Positions 25,103-33,442 of a stretch of 64,000 bases of DNA are shown piece after piece (position 1 is the stretch's first letter; each line of letters starts with the position of its first letter). The notes beneath the pieces are model-generated. The model was given only the letters and a program-made list of their open reading frames with translations. It did not search any database and was not told the origin of the DNA. The DNA lies in NCBI RefSeq assembly GCF_013131805.1, contig NZ_JABJRC010000005.1, positions 1 through 64,000 on the forward strand, in the 5' to 3' direction. The position numbers were made by a program, and so were the translations under genes. The DNA is from Kribbella sandramycini. Lineage in GTDB: Bacteria > Actinomycetota > Actinomycetes > Propionibacteriales > Kribbellaceae.

Positions 25103-26914
25103 GTGGATGAGAGCACGGCGACAGATGGCGACGAGATCGATCCGGCCTGGTGGTCTCAGGTACTCGATGGGATTGACCCTTTCGAAAAGCCGGAACTGCT
25201 GTCCCTCGAGTTCGAAGGCCGCCTCAAGCAGGATGGCCTCGGTGACCGGGAGCGGCAGGTCGTAGAGGCACTCGCGGTAGTCACCTCGGCCATGCTGGCA
25301 CCTGAGAGCTGGCAGGAGCCGTTTAGGCCGGCGATCGTCTGGGACGGCCACCGGTCGCCGCTGCCGGCGGACCTCACTCCAGAGCAGGTCGCATTGCTTC
25401 GCCGGATCGCGCCGACAATCGAGCACGCCAGCCTGCGGGCGCGAGTTGCAGATGTCGCCTGGTTCTACGGCGATCGCGGTGCATCGGACCTCCTCGACAT
25501 CGCCGTCGATACGTACCGGAGCTTCCCGCTGGATCGCCAGCACTGGGCCCGTAGCAGCGAGGAAGCGTGGCAGCGAGCGCTGCAGCTGGCTAAACGGCTC
25601 GGCAGACGGCGGACCGAAGTCATGGCCGCACTGGGGGACTCGATGCGCGACGTGATTCTCAGAGCAGACGCAGACGACGGTTTCCTCACCACCCAGATCT
25701 CCCAGCTGCTGGGGAAGGCTGTCCGCGTTCCTGGCGACACCGCCCGCCAGTTGGCTGAGCACCTTGTCGGACTCGCGGCGGAAGTCAAGATGTACAACCC
25801 CCGTCTGTCCCGTCACCTCGAGCGCCAAGCGGCGGCCTGGTTCGGGCGGTGCGGTGCCAACGCGAGTGCGACGGATTGCAGCGCGCGAGTAGCGGAGACC
25901 TACATCGCAGCTGCGGATGCTCGACTCGCAGCCGATGAGTCAAGCGCACTCGCAGCGACATTTGAGATCGAGCGAGCGATCGCCACGATTCGCACCCTCC
26001 CGAGGTCTTATCGGAAGACCCACGGGTTGGATGCTCGCCTCGAAGAATTGCGGCATCGCCTCGAGGATCTTCGCCACGCCACGTTGGAGGCCATGGTCAC
26101 GGTTGAGAGCGAGCCCGTCGATCTCACACGGTACGCGCGACAAGCTCAGGCTGCGGTGTCTGGGCGTGGGCCGCTGGAGGCCCTCGTGTGCTTCGCCAAC
26201 CTCGTACCGCTCGCTAGCCGGGACGAGATGTTTGATCAGGCCAGAGAACTGGCGAGCGGAAGCATCTCGGCGCTGCTGCAACGAGCTACCTACAGCAGCG
26301 ACGGACGCAAGATAGCCACCAGCGGCGGTATCGATGACGACGACTACCTCTGGACCCAGGTAGTCCGAGACTTTCGCCACCGGGTAGGCCTGACTACCAG
26401 CGGCCTCATCCTTCCCGCACGGGAACGTCTTCTGGCCGAACACCGATACCCTTTGCGGTTCCTGATGGACATTTGTCTAGATGCGCCGCTGATCCCTCCG
26501 CGGCACGAGCGGCTATGGGCTCGGGGCTTGTGGCACGGCGTCAATGACGACTTTCCGTCCGCCGTGTCAGTGTTGGTCCCCCAGGCCGAGCAGGCGATCC
26601 GCTTCCAACTGAAGCGGGTCGGTGTGAACACCTTGTTCACGGACGAGGCAACTGGCGTCGAGACGGAGAAAGGACTCGGCACGCTCCTGGCGCAGGACGG
26701 CATCGAAGAGCACTTCGGCCGCGATCTCACTCTCGAACTCCGCGCACTGCTCACCGAACAAGAGGGTGCCAACCTCCGTAACGAAATCGCGCACGGTCTC
26801 CTCGACGACGATGCGAGCTGGAGTTCGTCGGCCATCTACTGCTGGTGGCTCCTGCTGCGTCTGGTCGTCACGCCGGTATGGCGGATGCGGCAATCCGAGG
26901 TCGATGAGCCATGA
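25103..26914 (+). CDS. DUF7380/DUF4209-type protein with C-terminal HEPN motif
   Basis: 603 residues from the GTG at 25103, which has GGAAGGGAG seven bases upstream. The protein is largely helical and soluble. The C-terminal 100 residues (VLVPQAEQAIRFQLKRVG, LLTEQEGANLRNEIAHGLL) match the DUF4209 domain, a HEPN relative, and carry R559-N-E-I-A-H564, the R-x4-H signature. The N-terminal two-thirds would be the DUF7380-like region. HEPN proteins of this type are often RNases in defence or stress systems. A clear hairpin follows the stop. Confidence 0.68.
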   Translation: MDESTATDGDEIDPAWWSQVLDGIDPFEKPELLSLEFEGRLKQDGLGDRERQVVEALAVVTSAMLAPESWQEPFRPAIVWDGHRSPLPADLTPEQVALLRRIAPTIEHASLRARVADVAWFYGDRGASDLLDIAVDTYRSFPLDRQHWARSSEEAWQRALQLAKRLGRRRTEVMAALGDSMRDVILRADADDGFLTTQISQLLGKAVRVPGDTARQLAEHLVGLAAEVKMYNPRLSRHLERQAAAWFGRCGANASATDCSARVAETYIAAADARLAADESSALAATFEIERAIATIRTLPRSYRKTHGLDARLEELRHRLEDLRHATLEAMVTVESEPVDLTRYARQAQAAVSGRGPLEALVCFANLVPLASRDEMFDQARELASGSISALLQRATYSSDGRKIATSGGIDDDDYLWTQVVRDFRHRVGLTTSGLILPARERLLAEHRYPLRFLMDICLDAPLIPPRHERLWARGLWHGVNDDFPSAVSVLVPQAEQAIRFQLKRVGVNTLFTDEATGVETEKGLGTLLAQDGIEEHFGRDLTLELRALLTEQEGANLRNEIAHGLLDDDASWSSSAIYCWWLLLRLVVTPVWRMRQSEVDEP

Positions 26915-26927
26915 AGTGCCGGTAAGT

Positions 26928-26959
26928 CTGGCCGGCCTCGACGTCTCGGGGCCGGCCAG
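26928..26959. terminator. Hairpin after the DUF4209 gene
   Basis: CTGGCCGGCC (26928-26937) pairs with GGCCGGCCAG (26950-26959) across a 12-base loop, 14 bases past the stop codon. Confidence 0.75.
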
Positions 26960-26992
26960 TCAGATGGTTGGCAGGTGTTGATTGGCAGTGGA

Positions 26993-27390
26993 CTAGATTC
27001 CGCAGCTTGGGGCGCGCCAAACCACAGCCGGGTTGACGCCGTCGTCGTCGTTCTCGAGGCGGCTGTCGACGTGAGTGTGGTCGTCGTGGCCCGGGTAGCC
27101 GGGTCCGAAGATGCCGCTGAAACCGGCGTCGCGGGCCGCCAGCGCGATCGTGCAGAGTGATACCGTGCTGAAGACCAGGTCGGCTGCGTTGCCGTAGTGA
27201 TGCTGACTGTTGTTGTTATCGCCACATCCTGGGTATGCCGGAAACCCGACGTCACTGTCAGCGGACGATCGCCGAGCTTCTTCCGGAGTGCCTCGAGCTT
27301 CCACATCACTCGTAGCGCGTTGTCCTTGGCCTTTGCTGCAGGGACTCGGCCGCCGTCGTAGCCATCGCCGCTGCCCTGCAGGATGAGTCC
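26993..27390 (-). pseudogene. Frameshifted M15-type D-Ala-D-Ala carboxypeptidase relic
   Basis: One minus-strand frame gives WHGLILQGSGDGYDGG, then RVMWKLEALRKKLGDR and PLTVTSGFR. From about 27235 the homology continues in another frame with NSQHHYGNAADLV, SLCTIALAARDAGFSG and GYPGHDDHTHVDSR. Together these are the core of an M15A peptidase, with its zinc ligands H and D in SQHxYGNAAD and the final H in HTHVDSR. No start is visible, and the frame breaks once. It is a dead secreted cell-wall enzyme, perhaps brought in by a phage or element. Confidence 0.75.
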
Positions 27391-27408
27391 GTGCCAGAGT
27401 TGCCTTCA

Positions 27409-28014
27409 ATGTCACCGACGTCCCCTGTACTAGCGCCTGTGGATCCTGATCACGCGCACCTCGTCACTGCAGCACGACGTGCGTTGTGCTCAGCGAGTTC
27501 GGCTCGACGGAGCACGGCCCCGCCGTTCAACGACGAGATTCGACGGGCGGAAGCTGCCGTCGTTCGGCAATTGGGGCAGTACGCCGATCCGTCGTCGGAC
27601 GACCACCTGTATGTGCTGGAGTTCCAGGGCGTTCGTCAGCAGTACGTCATGTTCGGACGCACCCGAAGCTTCTGGCGGCGCCTGATGGTTCACAGACAGG
27701 CGGCGAACCCACACGGCTTTGTCTTGCTGGATGGATGGGTTTCGCCGGGCGTAAGGGATGCCTACTCGCTAGAACAGATTGCACTTGGAGTCGGCGGCCT
27801 ATTGCATGGTCAGCGGCACTATCGCGAGCGCTTCTACGACATGCCATTCGAGCTTGGCCTCAGCATCGGGCGGTCAGTCTTCGAGATCGAACGAAGTCAC
27901 GGGCCGAGGAGACCACGCCAACCACGCAAGCCGCCATGGTGGGAGATCCATGCAACAACGCCAAAGCGATCAGCCAGACGTCTCGCGGATCTCCTCACCC
28001 CGGCCGAGCAGTGA
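27409..28014 (+). CDS. GIY-YIG-like (T5orf172-type) protein, tentative
   Basis: 201 residues from ATG 27409 (an upstream TTG/GTG is possible). The stretch LYVLEFQGVRQQYVMFGRT followed by SFWRRLMVHRQA and later DAYSLEQIAL resembles the GIY-YIG fold of the T5orf172 group: Y-V-L start, (I/F)GRT, R-R-L, H, and a downstream Glu. Such proteins cut or nick DNA. The tail is basic and Pro-rich (RRPRQPRKPPWW). It lies in a defence-like region. The match is by eye and weak. Confidence 0.5.
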   Translation: MSPTSPVLAPVDPDHAHLVTAARRALCSASSARRSTAPPFNDEIRRAEAAVVRQLGQYADPSSDDHLYVLEFQGVRQQYVMFGRTRSFWRRLMVHRQAANPHGFVLLDGWVSPGVRDAYSLEQIALGVGGLLHGQRHYRERFYDMPFELGLSIGRSVFEIERSHGPRRPRQPRKPPWWEIHATTPKRSARRLADLLTPAEQ

Positions 28015-28362
28015 AGCCCCCGGACTAGCTGCGAGAAGCAGTCGGGTCCATCCTGTGCCCGAATGCCGGCAGCGGCATGTCGTACGGGTCGGGGCTCTGT
28101 TCCCTGGGAACGTCAGACCGCTTACCTCAGCGACATACATCTCCGCCAGGAGTCGGATCTTGGCACCACGCGGGCGACTGGGGTGCGTGGCCGCGGAGCG
28201 AGCTTTCCGTCCGAGCGACACATGGATGCGGTCCGCTCGCGGTCAGCCACGCTGCGTAGCGAGATGAGACGTAACCGTTACATCGCCACATCGTGACATA
28301 TGGGGATTGCCCCGGTTGAGTACGTGGGTATAGTGTCATTGAGAGCGATGGGGAGAATCCAT
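28015..28362. other. Intergenic stretch with a promoter for the toxin-antitoxin pair
   Basis: No credible gene. Near the right end TTGCCC (28307-28312) and TATAGT (28329-28334) with a 16-base spacer form a plausible sigma-70 promoter 29 bases before the antitoxin start. Confidence 0.55.
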
Positions 28363-28656
28363 ATGGACACGAACTCAGGTTTCAAGCCCATGGGAGAAGT
28401 GGTCGCTGACGAGCGGGGCCGCCTGGCCTTCGGCAAAGCTGGCGTGCGGCGTGACGACCGCTACGCGATCGCCGTGAGCGATGACGGTGAGATCCTTCTG
28501 ACGCCGTTGGCGACGGTGCCACGGCGGGAGTTGCTCGTCTGGGAGGACAAGCAACTACGGGAGAGCCTCGCGAAGGCACTCGAACAGAGCGCAAGCGGCG
28601 AGGTGGAGAGCCTCGGGAGCTTCGCCCGGTACGCCGACGACGAGTCCGACGACTGA
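28363..28656 (+). CDS. Antitoxin of a RelE/ParE-type toxin-antitoxin pair
   Basis: 97 residues from ATG 28363, preceded by GGGGAG. The N-terminal half (MGEVVADERGRLAFGKAGVR, ISLTP-like DGEILLTPL) resembles an AbrB/SpoVT-like beta DNA-binding fold. The C-terminal half is an acidic amphipathic helix (LRESLAKALEQSASGEVESL) of the kind that wraps the toxin. The toxin gene begins 21 bases later. It probably represses its own promoter at 28307-28334. Confidence 0.75.
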   Translation: MDTNSGFKPMGEVVADERGRLAFGKAGVRRDDRYAIAVSDDGEILLTPLATVPRRELLVWEDKQLRESLAKALEQSASGEVESLGSFARYADDESDD

Positions 28657-28677
28657 TTCACGCGAGGACAATCGGCC

Positions 28678-28977
28678 ATGAGCGGACCGTTCAAGCTTGT
28701 CTTCACTCGGGAAGCACGTGAGGTGCTAGAAGATCTGACCTCGCCGCAGTACGCCGTGAAGCTGAAGAAGGTGCGCAAGGCGCTCGGACAGTTGGAGCGC
28801 GATCCACGCTATCCGGCGTTGAACTCGCACAAGTACTCTTCGCTGCACGGTTCTGCCGGCGAGGAGGTTTGGGACTCATACGTAGAGAACCACACCCCCG
28901 GCGCGTGGCGGATCTTCTGGCACTACGGGCCCTCCGAAGACACGATAACGATCTTGACCCTCGGACCACATCCGTAA
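28678..28977 (+). CDS. RelE/ParE-superfamily toxin
   Basis: 99 residues with a GAGGA ribosome site. The pattern FKLVFTREAREVLEDL, then KKVRKALGQLERDPRYPAL, and the final WRIFWHYGP, ITILTLGPHP is that of the RelE/ParE fold. Such toxins cut mRNA on the ribosome or inhibit gyrase; which of these applies cannot be told. It is kept in check by the preceding antitoxin. Such pairs often stabilise integrated elements, in line with its place inside an island. Confidence 0.82.
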   Translation: MSGPFKLVFTREAREVLEDLTSPQYAVKLKKVRKALGQLERDPRYPALNSHKYSSLHGSAGEEVWDSYVENHTPGAWRIFWHYGPSEDTITILTLGPHP

Positions 28978-29052
28978 CTCTCTGCTATTTTCCAGCTCGC
29001 CGGGGCACCCTATGATCAGCCACTTCGGTACAGCTGATCGAGGGGGAGACGA

Positions 29053-30627
29053 TTGCTACCGCCAGAGCTGCCTCTGCATGTTCAACATCTGCTCCTAGAC
29101 GCACTCGTTAGCTACAGCGACGCGTGCACTCGACCATCTTTAACGACATCCTGCCCTTACTACGTTGACGGTGCGGATGGACCGACGTGCAACGAGGAGT
29201 GCAGGGACGTCGCCACGGCGTATGGTGCAGCCGAGCGACCTGTTCGGGAGGTTCAAAGTAAGGGCCTCGTCATGCGCGGCAGAGAGCTGCCGATAAGTGT
29301 CGCGGCTGGCTCGGCGCCGTATGACGCACTGAAGCATTATCTTGAGGACAGAGCCAAACCGCTGTCGGCTCAAACCACCAGTAGCCTGCTGTTGGGGCTC
29401 CGTGCCGCGTTAAAGTGGCCCGAGTTCATACTCGGCCCCACGATGAAGTACGGCGCAATGGACTACTGGGCTGAGCTCGAACGCCGCGAGCTTCCTGTTG
29501 AGCGCATCGTACGAACTGTGATGCTCCGCGACGTGGCACTTGAGGTTAGGACTCTCGCGCTTGTGCCGCGGGCGCGCGCAGCTGGCGCATACGATGCCGC
29601 CGGAGCGAGCTCGGACGCCCTCAAGAAGGCTGAGCAGGCCGCCGTCGGCTGGGACGCGTTGATCGATGCCGTAGTGGCAGATGGAATGGATCGTCGGCTG
29701 AGCGCTGAGGAGAGTGCTCCGACCCTGCGCAACGAGTCCACAGGATTACCGAACCTTGATCCGGAGGACGACGAGCAGAGCCAAGACCTTCCCGCTCTTG
29801 AGCGGCTCGCCGAGGACCGTGGGGTCCGGTACATCTTGTCAAAAGGGTTTGTGCTCCGGACAAGCGCATGGCTCGACCAGCTGCTCTCAAACAAGCTCGA
29901 TGGCTTTCTGCAGTGGAAGGCTCCGTCCTTTCCTCTCTTCAAGGCATTGGATGCTCACGACAACTTGACCGATGAAGTCGCTCTCTGGATCTGGGAACGA
30001 TTCACAATCACGAGGGCAGAAGACTGGTCCACGACCAGCCTTCTGCAAGAGTGGGAGGCACGAACACAAGGCACGACGGTTCTGAAAAGGACGGTGCTGA
30101 ACGAACGACGAGTCGATGTCGATCGAGCAGCGTTGCTGGCCCTGAAGAAGTCAAATGCGCAGATCCGCACCGAGGCTCGTCCCAAGGCCTTGGACCCCGA
30201 CGATTTTGTCGTACCGGCGGCCGAGTTTCTTCAAGGAGGCAACTACGCAGCGGCCGCGGACATCTTCGCCGGCCTGGCTGACCTGTCACCGAACGACGGC
30301 AATGTGCTGAACAACCTTGGTTTCTGCCAGATGCCAATGGACCCCGCCGCCGCGCTAGCCACGTTACAACGCTCGTCTCTGTACTCCCGAGACTTCCCTT
30401 TAATCGGAACGGCGAACCGCGTGCTGGCTCTACATCTAGTCGGTCGGGACGAGGATGCTCTGGCTCTGGCTCAGGAGGCCGTGCTCCCGAAGGGCGAAGA
30501 AGGCGACATGTACGCGTGGGAACACGAGTGCGGCAAGTCGTTGCGATTGGCGCAACATGTGGACTCACGAAAGTATCTGCAGGATCTGAAGCAACACATC
30601 TTGGAGGTCCGAGGCAAACGAACGTAG
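29053..30627 (+). CDS. Hypothetical protein with N-terminal Cys cluster and C-terminal TPR-like repeat
   Basis: 524 residues. The start is a TTG at 29053 with GGGGGAG four bases upstream. Near the N-terminus C-P-Y-Y...C-N-E-E-C (about residues 34-51) could bind a metal. Near residue 390 AAEFLQGGNYAAAADIFAGL, then LSPNDGNVLNNLGFCQM, reads as a tetratricopeptide-type repeat. The middle is helical without a recognised fold. It follows the toxin-antitoxin pair and lies in the defence-like half of the island. Function unknown. Confidence 0.6.
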   Translation: MLPPELPLHVQHLLLDALVSYSDACTRPSLTTSCPYYVDGADGPTCNEECRDVATAYGAAERPVREVQSKGLVMRGRELPISVAAGSAPYDALKHYLEDRAKPLSAQTTSSLLLGLRAALKWPEFILGPTMKYGAMDYWAELERRELPVERIVRTVMLRDVALEVRTLALVPRARAAGAYDAAGASSDALKKAEQAAVGWDALIDAVVADGMDRRLSAEESAPTLRNESTGLPNLDPEDDEQSQDLPALERLAEDRGVRYILSKGFVLRTSAWLDQLLSNKLDGFLQWKAPSFPLFKALDAHDNLTDEVALWIWERFTITRAEDWSTTSLLQEWEARTQGTTVLKRTVLNERRVDVDRAALLALKKSNAQIRTEARPKALDPDDFVVPAAEFLQGGNYAAAADIFAGLADLSPNDGNVLNNLGFCQMPMDPAAALATLQRSSLYSRDFPLIGTANRVLALHLVGRDEDALALAQEAVLPKGEEGDMYAWEHECGKSLRLAQHVDSRKYLQDLKQHILEVRGKRT

Positions 30628-30734
30628 CAGTCCGGACGTTGGCGGCACCTCTGGCTTGTTGGGTTGAAGGCTAGGGTACCGTGCCTACGGCGCTGCGCGA
30701 GAAAATGGTCTGCTGCACGAGTAGGTGACAGTTT

Positions 30735-31190
30735 GGATCACGCAGCCTGACTGGCTGGTGTGGTCATGATGGTTTCGTACTCGATGGGGGTCAATCGGCC
30801 GAGGGCGGCTTGGCGTCTGCGGCGGTGGTAGTGCGCTCGATCCAGGCGACGATTGCAATCCGGAGTTCGTCACGGGTCGACCAGATTCGCCGGTCGAGAA
30901 CGTTGTTCTGCAGCAGCGCGAAGAAGCTTTCCATGGCGGCGTTGTCCCCGGCCGCGCCGACCCGGCCCAGCGAGCCGACCAGGCCGTGGCGACCGAGTGC
31001 TTGCACGAACTTCCTGGACCGAAATTGCGATCCGCGATCGGTGTGCAGAACGCAGCCGGCCACATCAGCGCACCCCGCGACGGCCATGGCTCGATTATGC
31101 TGCACCGTCCGCCACTTCGCCTCGCAACGCCGAGCGGCCACGCCGCAGCGGACCGCGAGCTCGAGCGAATCGATCGACAGAACGGAGCCA
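30735..31190 (-). pseudogene. 3' fragment of IS3-type transposase OrfB, frameshifted
   Basis: The minus strand encodes the end of an rve transposase: VLHTDRGSQFRSRKFVQAL, GDNAAMESFFALLQNNVLD (holding the D and E of the DDE triad) and IAIVAWIER. A one-base shift near 30840 then moves the remaining HYHRRRRQAALGRLTPIEYE and TIMTT to another frame. The first half of OrfB and all of OrfA are missing. It is a dead IS fragment; the remainder of 30628-31341 holds nothing else I can support. Confidence 0.78.
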
Positions 31191-31341
31191 TCGCTGCTGA
31201 CTGTGCCGACTGTTCGGCCGAAGGGAGTCGACGCCTCTTACCAACCGACCACTTGCGGCAATGCTCAGAAGTTCGCGACGCCCTGGCGCCATATGGCGGG
31301 AGGGCTGCGAAACACCAGGCCCGTCCGGATCGATATGTAGC

Positions 31342-32994
31342 TCAGTCCGTATCGCCAAGCAGCAGTCGAATGCTGCGCGCAGCGCTGTCCGCGTCATCCA
31401 GAAGGTCAGGACGGCGCTCGAAAACGGTCCGCAGAGCCCTCGCTGCTACATCGAGCGCCGCTTCTGACATCGCAATCTCGCTTGGCTTCATGTCGGCCGA
31501 GCCATGGACGATCTTGCTGCGTAGCCCATAGATCGCGTTGAACTCGGATCTGAGCGTCTTCCTGTCAGCCGCGTCGGAACCCAGGAGCCAAGCCAGCGCT
31601 CCGGAGACGCGAAGCGAGGTCTCGCCGTTTGCGCCAAAGAGGTTCTCCCAGACTATGACGGAGTCGATGAGAACATCCTCCGGTGTCTTCCGCTCCGTCA
31701 GTGCGAGCAGGAATCTGCGCAGCGCAATCTGAATACGCTTGCGCGCCTCGACTCTGCGGATGAGATCGACCCACTTAATCCACTCTTCAGCCTGGTCTGC
31801 TTCGAGCCGTTGGGGCTTCAGCTTGTAGGAGTTCCGCGTGTCGAAGACGTTGATATTCCACCCTTGAGCCAGAAGGTCGACGGTTGCAATCCAGGCCGGC
31901 GCGACCAGTCCTCGATCGCTAGACGGAGCGAGCGCGAGCCCCAAGCGGACCAGTTCGATCGTCTGATGTAGGTCTTTGAAGTGGTTCTCCAAGTCCAGAG
32001 GCAGGACATCGTCGGCGATGTTCCCTAACTTGACCCGATAGGGAGCCACAAGTTCGAGCACGACGTTTCCCGCATAGTCGATGTTGACATCGACACCATC
32101 AGGTCCGGTCGACGCGGCTTCTCCTGGGATGTCGGCACGGTCAATGATCCATCTGTCGCGGCGATCCACACTCCGCAAACGCCAGCCGGAAAGAAACGAT
32201 CCGGCGAACTCGTCCGGCAAACGGACACCCGCGAATCCGATACGCACGGGCAGATCGACCTTGCGTCCACCTACGACTTCACGAACCGCGCCGACCACGA
32301 AGTGCAGCTTTGTAACGACGTCTTCGAGGTTGGGAACGATGGAGTCCAGCCGGGCCAGATCCCACGCTTTCAGGATCAAGGTCGTGCTGAACATCGATAA
32401 CTGGATGCCGCCCCGGGCTAGCGGACCCAGGTAGGTCCCACGACGTCCCTCGTGCTCACGCTCCTCATAGAAGAGCTTCTGCAGCAGGCCGTCACTCATC
32501 ACCGACTCTTGGAAGCCGGACTCGGCCGGATGCCAATGCAGAGAACCAACACTCGGCCACATGCCTGGCCCGGCGACGGGGAGCAGCAGCATCGGATACG
32601 CATGCTCCAGTAGCGGGATCAACGATCTCAGAACCGGGTCGTCGGTCGTTGATGCGTCTCTCTGTCCACCGCTCGCTTGCCTCAGCTCCTCAGCGATAGA
32701 ACGACTACCGCCCCTGGTCGGAAGCAGCTCCGGCCGGCCGTTCTCAAGGAACATCGACAGATAGGCCGCAACGGAGTTGCGACGTTCGTACAAGGTGCTG
32801 CGGTCAAGCCCATCGGGGATGTCGGTCCAGAACATTCCGTCCAGGGTCTTGAGTACTTCAAGCTGCTGGATCGTCAGATCGGTGGGCAATGACGCGTCGT
32901 CGGGCGTAGCCGTCTCTCGGGCAAGCAAGTACCTCAGGCAGTCATGCCCCAAGACTCTGGTCAGGCGCTGCCATCCGTCGTCGTCCACAGCCAC
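31342..32994 (-). CDS. Large HEPN-motif protein (ApeA-like C-terminus)
   Basis: 550 residues, soluble. The C-terminal 150 residues are helical (ALRRFLLALTERKTPEDVLI, VIVWENLFGANGE) and end with YGLRSKIVHGS, giving the HEPN R492-x4-H497 signature. The long N-terminal part has mixed alpha/beta composition and no recognised domain. It is transcribed toward the island interior from the edge near the tRNA-type attachment site. It is the third HEPN protein of the island, not closely alike to the other two. A defence RNase role is inferred. Confidence 0.65.
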   Translation of the reverse strand: MAVDDDGWQRLTRVLGHDCLRYLLARETATPDDASLPTDLTIQQLEVLKTLDGMFWTDIPDGLDRSTLYERRNSVAAYLSMFLENGRPELLPTRGGSRSIAEELRQASGGQRDASTTDDPVLRSLIPLLEHAYPMLLLPVAGPGMWPSVGSLHWHPAESGFQESVMSDGLLQKLFYEEREHEGRRGTYLGPLARGGIQLSMFSTTLILKAWDLARLDSIVPNLEDVVTKLHFVVGAVREVVGGRKVDLPVRIGFAGVRLPDEFAGSFLSGWRLRSVDRRDRWIIDRADIPGEAASTGPDGVDVNIDYAGNVVLELVAPYRVKLGNIADDVLPLDLENHFKDLHQTIELVRLGLALAPSSDRGLVAPAWIATVDLLAQGWNINVFDTRNSYKLKPQRLEADQAEEWIKWVDLIRRVEARKRIQIALRRFLLALTERKTPEDVLIDSVIVWENLFGANGETSLRVSGALAWLLGSDAADRKTLRSEFNAIYGLRSKIVHGSADMKPSEIAMSEAALDVAARALRTVFERRPDLLDDADSAARSIRLLLGDTD

Positions 32995-33354
32995 AATCTA
33001 CGGCGTCAGCTAAGTTTCGCCATTCTCAACGGCGCCGCGCCGGGCCGATCCACTCCAGGATTCGGCGCTCACGAGCACCCGCCACCACGATCCTCTTCGC
33101 CATCTCGAGCAGGGCATCCTGGCGGACGGCGTCAAGGACCGCCCCATTGCGTGCTGTTTCATCAGAAAGCTGGCCAAGTGTCACCACCAGTCGACACTGC
33201 AAGGGCCGTTCGTCGCCCGCAGCTCACGGTTTTACTCACTGTTTTGAACGACAACCGATGGCCACTGGCGACGACTGATGCTCACCCTCAGTTCGAGAAC
33301 GAGCAGGTCAGCGGCAACTTACGCGCACCACCAGGTTTCAGTGACTAACCCGGG

Positions 33355-33399
33355 CTGGTAAAGCGGTGGTTAGGGGTTCGAGTCCCCTCGTCGGCTCCA
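33355..33399 (+). other. Attachment-site copy: 3' half of tRNA-Thr(GGU)
   Basis: The 45 bases run from the anticodon loop CTGGTAA through a perfect T-arm (AGGGG TTCGAGT CCCCT) to CGTCGGCTCCA. The acceptor 5' strand GCCGACG and the D-arm are missing upstream, so this is not a functional tRNA gene. Tyrosine recombinases leave such 3' copies at the far end of integrated elements. It marks the right edge of the accessory region. The intact tRNA and an integrase are not in the window. The rest of 32995-33442 shows nothing else. Confidence 0.8.
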
Positions 33400-33442
33400 C
33401 AAGCAGGCAAGATGGTTGGTTCTGATGGGTATCGGAAGGCTG

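Noticed and set aside
33301..33399. Functional tRNA gene
   Set aside because: Only the 3' half is present. The acceptor 5' strand, D-arm and 5' half of the anticodon stem are missing, so it is an attachment-site copy.
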